This document shows, in pieces, positions 25,301 through 30,663 of a DNA stretch of 33,464 bases. The position numbers and the translations under genes are program-made. The stretch is from a virus, in the IMG/VR virus record IMGVR_UViG_3300020469_000141, positions 1 to 33,464 of that record; one strand, written 5' to 3'. A model generated the notes under the pieces. The model did not search any database, had not been told where the DNA came from, and was given only the letters and a program-made list of their open reading frames with translations. Each line of letters starts with the position of its first letter. Positions within the stretch are counted from its first letter, which is position 1.

Positions 25301-28300
25301 TACAGTTCCTTCATTAGGTGCTCAGAGAAATACTGATATCATAGATTTGCGTCCACGTGTTGCTAACTACAGTGGTTCTAGATCTCCATTTGAGTTTGCT
25401 TCAAGAGACTTCAGTGCTACTGGTCAATCATGTGCTATTTTAGAAAGCAATGAGAATATAACATTTGATTATGACATCTATCTTGGTAGAAAGGATAGAT
25501 TATACATCAATCCTAACAGTAGTTTCACTGTTGTAGAGGGTACACCTAGCGAAAACCCTGTGTTGCCTGATATAATCAATGATAGTTTCTTACTAGCAGA
25601 GATTGAGTATACACCATATGTTTATAATGCACGTGGTTCGGTCAGGATTGATTATAAAGCGAATAGACGCTATACAATGAAAGATATTGGTAAGTTAGAA
25701 ACTAGAATAGAGACACTAGAAGAAGTCACATCTCTATCACTTCTTGAGACTAAGACATCTGCACTTACTATCAAAGATCCAACAACTGGTCTTGACAGAT
25801 TTAAGAACGGTTTTGTTGTAGATCCATTCAACAATTATGATATAGCAGATAAGACACAGACATTGATAAAATTTGAGGTTGATGGTGGTAAACTTACTGC
25901 TAAGAAACATCGTGATTCTATTGATCTTCTTATGGGGTCAAACACTGTAGTAGGTTTGACTGGTGCACCTGATCCTACAGTAGATCCTAGATATGCTAGT
26001 GACCTAAGTTCACCTAACATCAAGAAGACTGGTAATTTAGTTACTCTTGATTACTCAGAGTTACAAGATAGAAATCAACCATTTGCTACACGTCTTGAAA
26101 GTGTAAACCCATACATGTATAGGGATTGGAATGGTAGGTTACATCTTGATCCAGAGCAAGATGTTTATATTGATAGAAATCAAGTAACCATAACACAAGG
26201 TGAGGGTTTTGCTAATGATTTCTATGCACAAACTGAACCACAACCATTCATGCGTGAGCAGAATGTTGAGTTCAATGTAACTGTTCTAAAACCTGACACT
26301 AGACATTACGCTTACTGGTCTGGTACAGATATGATTGACACTAACTCATATATCGTACCAAAACTATTAGAAGTAACACCTGTCAGTGGTTCATTTGAAG
26401 TTGGTGAGACAGTAAGAGGTCTTGCTATATCAACACAGAACGCAAGTCAGGGTGAGGATATTAGATTCAGACTCTGTACACCAAATCATAAAGCAGGTCC
26501 TTTTGCTAGTCCTCAAATATCATATACTGTAAACCCATACAGTCCTACAGTTGGATTATCATCTTCTTATTCTGAGACAGCAACAGTATTGAACGTTGAC
26601 TGTGCGTCATTGAACCAGAAATCAGATGGTAACTTCTTCGGATTCATCACCAATGGCATGACTTTGATCGGTGAGAATAGTGGAGCACAAGCAACTGTAT
26701 CTAATGTCAGATTAGTTAGTGATGACGTTGGAACATTACAAGGTTGTTACTACATCCCATCGGGTACATTCCAAGATGGTTCTAATATTGCATTGATTAC
26801 GCAAGTAAAACCAGAGAACAGAATACCTGGTAAAAACATATCGAACGCAGAGCAAGAGTTCTTCTCTGAAGGATTTGAGATCACAGAAACAACTGTCATA
26901 AGGACAGAACCAAACCTTCCTGTGCCTGTCATCAACAATATTACTAATATTACCAACAATATTACTAACATTAATAACACAACAAATATAATACAAGAAC
27001 AAGGTCATGATGACGACCCACTAGCACAGAGTTTTGAAGTTATCGAAGATAACGGTATATTCATGACTGGTATCGACTTCTTCTTCCAAAGTAAGTCTGA
27101 AGTCATTCCAGTAAACGTGCATATAGTTACTCTTGAGAATGGTTTCCCATCTCAAAAGATAATGAAGAATAGTCAGGTTGAGTTACAACCATCTCAGGTC
27201 AACATATCTGATGATGGAACAGTTCCAACTAAATTCCAATTTCCTGCACCTGTTTATCTACCACGTGGTGACTATGCATTCTATCTCGGATCTCCATCTG
27301 CTGATTATGATGCATGGATATCACAGGTTGGTGAGAATGATATTACAACTGCTAATCTCAGTCAATTCCAGCAAGTTGTTGTATCTAAACAGCCTACACA
27401 GGGTTCACTATTCAAAGCACAAAGTAATACTACATGGACTGCTTCGCAATTAGAAGACTTGAAATACACAAGTTACAAAGCAAAATTTGTAGAAGGTAAT
27501 GGTACTGTAAGACTTTACAACCCACAATTAGGAAAGTACAATGAAAGAAATAAACTCGGAGAAAACCCAATTGAAACTTTCTCAAAACAAGTCTTTATCG
27601 GACTTGGATCGGGAACTGACACTCCGTTCATCACAGAAGGAACAATTATATCGCAATCAAATAATACAACAGCAAGAGGAATTGTTGGTGCAAAACTCTC
27701 TGCAATCTCACAAGCAGAAGACTCACTCTCAATTACCAACGGTGGAGCAGGATACGAAGACAACAACTACGAAGTAACACTCTCTGCTATCACAGGTAAG
27801 GGAACTGGTGCTATAGGTATTGTAACCGTATCATCTGGTGTCATCACACAGGCAACTATCAAGGGTGACAATACAGGTAAAGGATATAATGTAGGTGATA
27901 CCTTGACTGCAAACTTAGGTTCTAAGGGATTGGGTCAAGACTTGATACTTACTGTTGGTGTTACCACTGTAACTAATGCACTACAACTTACAAACTGTTC
28001 TGGTGCAGACTTCAATACTTCTGATACTATCACTATCATACCTTCTTCTGGTGGAGGAGCTGGTATAGCATCAGCCCAGAATGCTATCATTCCTACAGCA
28101 GTAACAGTGGACTCTAATGAGTATGATGGACAACACTTCAAGGTATATCATCCAAATCATGGTCATCATGATATTGGATCTGTAGTGACATTTGATAATC
28201 TAACTGGTGATTCAGTGCCATCAAAACTTACTGTAGGATACGCTGCTAGTGTGACATCTATTGTTTCCGTGGCAAGTTCTGCTGGATTCAACTTCTTTGA

Positions 28301-29423
28301 AGGTTCTCAAGTTTCCGCAAGTAATCCTGGATACGCTCTGGTTGGGGATGAGATTATAGAATATACCTCAGTTGGAACCAATGTTCTATCGGGCACAATA
28401 CTACGTGGTGTCGATAGTAGTCTCGCTAGTGATCATGCGATCAATGATCCAGTGCAGAAATATGAGTTGTCTGGTATATCTCTTCGTAAGATAAACAAGA
28501 CACATAATATAACCGATACAAATTCTATACCAAATCAGATCTCACTTGATCACTTCTATGTCAAGATCGGTGGAACTAAACTGTTCAATAAAGATAAAGT
28601 TGGTGGTGGAACTAGAGGATTAGCAACTTCCAATATTATATTTGATACAGTAAATCCTAATATCAATCACAGTGTACCTGTTGCTACTAAGATTACTGGT
28701 AAGGTAAGAACTATCACGGGTAAGAGTGTTGGTGGTATAGAAACACCTTACTTAGATAAGGGATTCCAAGATATCTCTCTATTCGGTAAAACTAATCTTG
28801 GATCAACAAGAATGATTGCTACTAGGGAAGTAGAGCAAGCGAAGGGAACAATCCTTCCATTACCTGGTGCCAAATCATTCACATTTGAAGCGACATTGAC
28901 AACTGAAGATACCAATGTTTCACCTTCAATCAACGTATTTGCAAGTTCTATTCTTACAGAATCAAATCGTATCAATAGACCTATCGTAAATTTCAAGACA
29001 GATAACAGATCAAATCTCTTAGAAGATCCACATGACTTTGCATATCAGACAAAGGAGATTGGATTAGAAAACCCATCATCATCACTCAAGGTGTTGTTTG
29101 CAGCGATGCGTCCACCTAGTGCCGACATGAGAGTTCTTTATCGCTTGAAGAGAGCAGACACATCAACGTTTGATAAGAAGTATGAACTATTTCCTGGCTT
29201 CAAGAATTTAGATTCTGCCGGAGATGTTCTAAATCCAGACAATAATGATGGACAGTCTGATAAGAAAATTCCAGCTAGTTTGAATAATCAGTTTGTAGAG
29301 TACGAGTACACTGTAGATAATCTACCACAATTTACTGCCTTCCAAATCAAGGTTGTATTCAACTCAACGAATCAATCTGAGTCTCCCGAACTAATGGACT
29401 TCCGTACAATCGCAGTAGCATAG
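22350..29423 (+). CDS. Giant DUF4815-type virion structural protein
   Basis: A 2357-residue protein. The N-terminus (VSPYFDDFDSEKNYNKVLFK, then PVQARELTTLQSILQGQIEK) is the hallmark of the DUF4815 family, found in large structural proteins of T4-like cyanophages. The middle (about 925-1170) carries conserved LDNGQRDEYLDFGRLVRK and DIIDLRPRVANYSG segments and a short coiled coil (KLETRIETLEEV). An asparagine-rich NNITN repeat (1529-1548) leads into DDPLAQSF (1555-1562) and a C-terminal region typical of this family. GGAGY/GKGY units and a late IDDE-type module (GDEIIEYTSVGTN) repeat themes seen upstream. Likely baseplate or fibre-associated. A patch around 27535-27790 uses different synonymous codons. 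A small gene starts 1 nt after its stop. Confidence 0.85.
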   Translation: MPQNTNLNVSPYFDDFDSEKNYNKVLFKPGTPVQARELTTLQSILQGQIEKFGKHIFKEGSIVIPGKFKYDFNYDYVKIESTFFGVPVEGYYAFLVGLRIKGKDSGVTAKVVKVLSQTESVEQATTLYIKYEGSSDDLTRDTFLDGENLITLSTFTYGVTTIEEGSDFATATTSNATGTGSAFTIVRGVFFARGAFVEVKTESMILDQYSNTPSYRVGFNVVETIVTAVDDDTLYDNAAGFSNFTAPGSDRLKIELKLTKKLTTDFNDENFIELLRSQEGEVRHLVDRTVYSELAKEFARRTYDESGNYYVTKFDIEAKECLNDRYSTFGQFTANQLTEDGNKPSRDLLCLRIGPGKAFVKGYETQVMGNAFVDVVKPRTTKTIETRAIPFVAGNRLRLNNVLSGAQIKMNTTDTVELRDARLETTKSNSVGNVIGQARVYDYKLQNSGYSNNSSVYELFLYDIVTDTSITINQAITQNAPALIEGSRSGARGMLKTDASNTATLTLSETSGKFVNGEQIIINGVTQGLIITATTEYDISNVKSIRGSGGGRTFTADVLLETKTDYGARGFSISAPSGGVSTLSSSGTGWAKFLKVGDIIEYTQSGVNLPCYHKVTAIAATGLTATVDDVADVSNVCDGTLPTGAIAVSGVKVVAGLLRESKDAFLSADMPHNYVASVDLTDSTLFVREEVVNLTSNSGGQMDLPSLVGTEFVYAGFDEERYNIMYNDGSVEDLTSDQFVLTNGGKGATISGLTASQSSNVDVHVTKQKSKVTSKSKTLTKSGELSVTGSKNAGASGDGSGLTSSAVYGKRVQDREISLDVPDVVAVHAVFESSNEGNPTIPTVTMASFTGPSSNNTDIIVGEVGIGKSSGCAAYVLGRSGTDGVEICVKNSKTFIETEEISFDTSGVKANISIVAPGDPNIRSNFLLDNGQRDEYLDFGRLVRKATAAEPNGRLKIYMDHYVINSEDSGDLVTASSYEKSEYDTVPSLGAQRNTDIIDLRPRVANYSGSRSPFEFASRDFSATGQSCAILESNENITFDYDIYLGRKDRLYINPNSSFTVVEGTPSENPVLPDIINDSFLLAEIEYTPYVYNARGSVRIDYKANRRYTMKDIGKLETRIETLEEVTSLSLLETKTSALTIKDPTTGLDRFKNGFVVDPFNNYDIADKTQTLIKFEVDGGKLTAKKHRDSIDLLMGSNTVVGLTGAPDPTVDPRYASDLSSPNIKKTGNLVTLDYSELQDRNQPFATRLESVNPYMYRDWNGRLHLDPEQDVYIDRNQVTITQGEGFANDFYAQTEPQPFMREQNVEFNVTVLKPDTRHYAYWSGTDMIDTNSYIVPKLLEVTPVSGSFEVGETVRGLAISTQNASQGEDIRFRLCTPNHKAGPFASPQISYTVNPYSPTVGLSSSYSETATVLNVDCASLNQKSDGNFFGFITNGMTLIGENSGAQATVSNVRLVSDDVGTLQGCYYIPSGTFQDGSNIALITQVKPENRIPGKNISNAEQEFFSEGFEITETTVIRTEPNLPVPVINNITNITNNITNINNTTNIIQEQGHDDDPLAQSFEVIEDNGIFMTGIDFFFQSKSEVIPVNVHIVTLENGFPSQKIMKNSQVELQPSQVNISDDGTVPTKFQFPAPVYLPRGDYAFYLGSPSADYDAWISQVGENDITTANLSQFQQVVVSKQPTQGSLFKAQSNTTWTASQLEDLKYTSYKAKFVEGNGTVRLYNPQLGKYNERNKLGENPIETFSKQVFIGLGSGTDTPFITEGTIISQSNNTTARGIVGAKLSAISQAEDSLSITNGGAGYEDNNYEVTLSAITGKGTGAIGIVTVSSGVITQATIKGDNTGKGYNVGDTLTANLGSKGLGQDLILTVGVTTVTNALQLTNCSGADFNTSDTITIIPSSGGGAGIASAQNAIIPTAVTVDSNEYDGQHFKVYHPNHGHHDIGSVVTFDNLTGDSVPSKLTVGYAASVTSIVSVASSAGFNFFEGSQVSASNPGYALVGDEIIEYTSVGTNVLSGTILRGVDSSLASDHAINDPVQKYELSGISLRKINKTHNITDTNSIPNQISLDHFYVKIGGTKLFNKDKVGGGTRGLATSNIIFDTVNPNINHSVPVATKITGKVRTITGKSVGGIETPYLDKGFQDISLFGKTNLGSTRMIATREVEQAKGTILPLPGAKSFTFEATLTTEDTNVSPSINVFASSILTESNRINRPIVNFKTDNRSNLLEDPHDFAYQTKEIGLENPSSSLKVLFAAMRPPSADMRVLYRLKRADTSTFDKKYELFPGFKNLDSAGDVLNPDNNDGQSDKKIPASLNNQFVEYEYTVDNLPQFTAFQIKVVFNSTNQSESPELMDFRTIAVA
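26934..26993 (+). repeat. NNITN asparagine/isoleucine/threonine repeat inside the DUF4815-type protein
   Basis: Twenty codons encode a near-periodic tract of N, I and T (NNITNITNNITN and variants), made of AAC/AAT, ATT and ACT/ACC triplets. The DNA is therefore also internally repetitive. Similar NIT/NVT tracts occur before the DPLAQ segment in related phage proteins as I recall them; a fibrous trimeric linker is a reasonable guess. Confidence 0.7.
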
Positions 29424-29424
29424 T

Positions 29425-29559
29425 ATGTGCACAGAAGCACCAAAGAAGACAGCAAAGAGACTTATAAAAAAAGCAAAGAAACATCCAGATCAATATACTG
29501 CATCTGATGTTCTTTATGCTAAACTTATAAGAAAAGCAGAGAAGAAAAATGCCAATTAA
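29425..29559 (+). CDS. Small basic protein, cyanophage type
   Basis: A 44-residue lysine-rich protein starting MCTEAPKKTAKRLIKKAKKH and containing YTASDVLYAKLIRKAEKK. The ATG lies 1 nt after the stop of the giant structural gene, so reinitiation could drive translation; no Shine-Dalgarno is visible. I recall similar tiny lysine-rich proteins in cyanophage genomes, of unknown function. The next small frame starts inside its last codons. Confidence 0.6.
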   Translation: MCTEAPKKTAKRLIKKAKKHPDQYTASDVLYAKLIRKAEKKNAN

Positions 29560-29683
29560 TGCTTGGAGTTTAGCAGCAGAGGTTCTTGAGGGAACCCTAG
29601 ATGAAACTTACCCAATTATCAAAAATGAAAAAAAGGATCAAAGTGAAGGATCATCCGAATCTGGAGAGAGATCCAAAGACTAA
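29549..29683 (+). CDS. Possible small acidic protein in an overlapping frame
   Basis: A 44-residue frame beginning MPINAWSLAAEVLEGTLDET and ending in a Glu/Ser/Lys-rich tail. It overlaps the preceding gene by 11 nt, with a purine-rich AGAAGAAAA run before the ATG, and its second half overlaps the next frame. The amphipathic first half (AWSLAAEVLEGTL) looks protein-like; the tail may simply shadow the next gene. Function unknown. Confidence 0.4.
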   Translation: MPINAWSLAAEVLEGTLDETYPIIKNEKKDQSEGSSESGERSKD

Positions 29684-29819
29684 GGCTATAGTCTCAACTG
29701 ATAGTACTGGTTATCAGAAATATATGAATCAAAAGAGAATAATTGAGATGCAGCAGCAGAGGATAGAGCACCTTGAATCTGAAATCATTGTTATAAAACA
29801 GATGTTGCTGAATAAATAG
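29601..29819 (+). CDS. Small coiled-coil protein, conserved-cyanophage type
   Basis: A 72-residue protein. The core KKRIKVKDHPNLERDPKTKA followed by a helical C-terminus (EMQQQRIEHLESEIIVIKQM) matches a small cyanophage protein type that I recall as starting near the internal methionine (ATG at 29625). The upstream ATG at 29601 has the better Shine-Dalgarno (GAGGGA, 8 nt away) and is used here. The C-terminal heptad-like pattern suggests a coiled coil. Its stop codon lies inside a late promoter motif. Function unknown. Confidence 0.7.
   Translation: MKLTQLSKMKKRIKVKDHPNLERDPKTKAIVSTDSTGYQKYMNQKRIIEMQQQRIEHLESEIIVIKQMLLNK
29811..29818 (+). promoter_or_regulatory. Late promoter motif before the small virion genes
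   Basis: AATAAATA differs from TATAAATA at one base and ends within the TAG stop of the coiled-coil gene. It lies 23 nt before the next ATG at 29841. Confidence 0.5.
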
Positions 29820-29840
29820 ATCTGAATATACTATTTCCTG

Positions 29841-30179
29841 ATGGCAGTCCCAGTTGTAAATATACAAGTTGAACAGGGGACTGATTTCTCTGCCACATTT
29901 TTTGTGACAGATGCAAACGGTTCCGACCTCAATTTACTCAATCATAGTATTGACGGTAAGATGAGGAAGCATCCAGAATCACAAGGTTATATTGGTTTTG
30001 GTGTTACTTTTGGTGCTACACCTACTGAAGGAAAAATAGTTTTATCATTGACTAATGCACAGACAGGTATTATTACTGCTGGCAGATATAACTATGATGT
30101 CATAGTAACCAATGACACTACCAGTAAGAAGACTAAGGTAATTACTGGTCAAGCACAAGTAAACGGAACTGTATCCTAA
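29841..30179 (+). CDS. Small beta-rich structural-type protein
   Basis: A 112-residue protein starting MAVPVVNIQVEQGTDFSATF and ending KVITGQAQVNGTVS. Alternating hydrophobic strands (KIVLSLTNAQTGIITAGRYN, YDVIVTNDTTSKKTKVITG) suggest a beta sandwich similar to N-terminal domains of phage baseplate or upper fibre proteins (BppU_N-like is one candidate). No catalytic motif seen. It lies behind a late promoter motif and overlaps the next gene by one base (TAATG), so both are probably virion parts made late, next to the fibre gene. Confidence 0.7.
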   Translation: MAVPVVNIQVEQGTDFSATFFVTDANGSDLNLLNHSIDGKMRKHPESQGYIGFGVTFGATPTEGKIVLSLTNAQTGIITAGRYNYDVIVTNDTTSKKTKVITGQAQVNGTVS

Positions 30180-30568
30180 TGAGAGTTCGCCTTGCAAACA
30201 GTAGCTTTCATGTTCGCATAGGGAAGGGGTCATCCCTTTCTAATGCATCTGGTCTCAAGGTAAAATTAGGAGGCGGTGGCGGTTCAGGAGGAGGATCCGA
30301 CGTGGAAAGACTATCAGAACTATCTGATGTTAACATAACTAACCTAACTTCAAGTACAAATAGGTTTGTATTAGTATACGATGCACCTTCATCATCATTC
30401 AAATTTGTGAATCCTGACGAAGTAGTGGACGCAGCAGTAGGATCAGGAACAGTACCAGGTGGAGCACCTGCTGCTGGAGGATTATCATCAGATTCCTTAG
30501 GATATATTGAAACAGAAATGGCAGATAGATTGGATAATGAAATAGATTTAGACGCTGGTAGTTTCTAA
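30179..30568 (+). CDS. Small virion-type protein with a Gly/Ser linker
   Basis: A 129-residue protein in three parts. The N-terminal basic segment is MRVRLANSSFHVRIGKGSSL. A flexible KLGGGGGSGGGSD linker lies at about 38-41 to 51. The C-terminal part carries LSELSDVNITNLTSSTNRFV followed by LVYDAPSSSFKFVNPDEVVD. The last segment resembles a short beta module often found in phage tail proteins ('L-DV-ITNLT-G--LVYD'). The end is acidic (LDNEIDLDAGSF). It lies between a beta-rich protein and the tail-fibre gene, suggesting an adapter. Function is inferred from context only. Its stop codon lies inside a late promoter-like motif. Confidence 0.7.
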   Translation: MRVRLANSSFHVRIGKGSSLSNASGLKVKLGGGGGSGGGSDVERLSELSDVNITNLTSSTNRFVLVYDAPSSSFKFVNPDEVVDAAVGSGTVPGGAPAAGGLSSDSLGYIETEMADRLDNEIDLDAGSF

Positions 30569-30571
30569 ATA
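30564..30571 (+). promoter_or_regulatory. Late promoter-like motif overlapping a stop codon
   Basis: TCTAAATA contains the TAA of the preceding gene. It is followed within 30 nt by a small hairpin and T run, so transcripts starting here might be attenuated before the fibre gene. Confidence 0.35.
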
Positions 30572-30581
30572 GTAATATAAT

Positions 30582-30601
30582 GCTGTCTCTACAGCTTTTT
30601 T
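30582..30601 (+). terminator. Short rho-independent-type terminator
   Basis: GCTGT (30582-30586) pairs with ACAGC (30591-30595) around a CTCT loop and is followed by six T residues. The 5-bp stem is short, so termination may be partial. It separates the small virion genes from the fibre gene. Confidence 0.55.
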
Positions 30602-30627
30602 GAAAGGTACATACCAATAGAGAATGT

Positions 30628-30635
30628 TATAAACA
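30628..30635 (+). promoter_or_regulatory. Late promoter motif before the tail-fibre gene
   Basis: TATAAACA differs from TATAAATA at one base. It lies after the terminator and 29 nt before the fibre ATG at 30664. AGGAGA (30644-30649) is a likely Shine-Dalgarno element, though 14 nt from the ATG is longer than usual. Confidence 0.5.
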
Positions 30636-30663
30636 CAATACTCTAGGAGAGTAGTATAAAAAA

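Noticed and set aside
26736-27008. Minus-strand hydrophobic frames opposite the NNITN tract
   Set aside because: The apparent Ile/Val/Leu-rich membrane segment is just the reverse complement of the Asn/Ile/Thr codon repeat.
27541-27777. 78-residue plus-strand frame inside the DUF4815-type gene
   Set aside because: It is out of frame with a well-supported giant ORF. Its Lys/Gln-rich composition follows from the local GAA/CAA codon patch, and no Shine-Dalgarno was evident.
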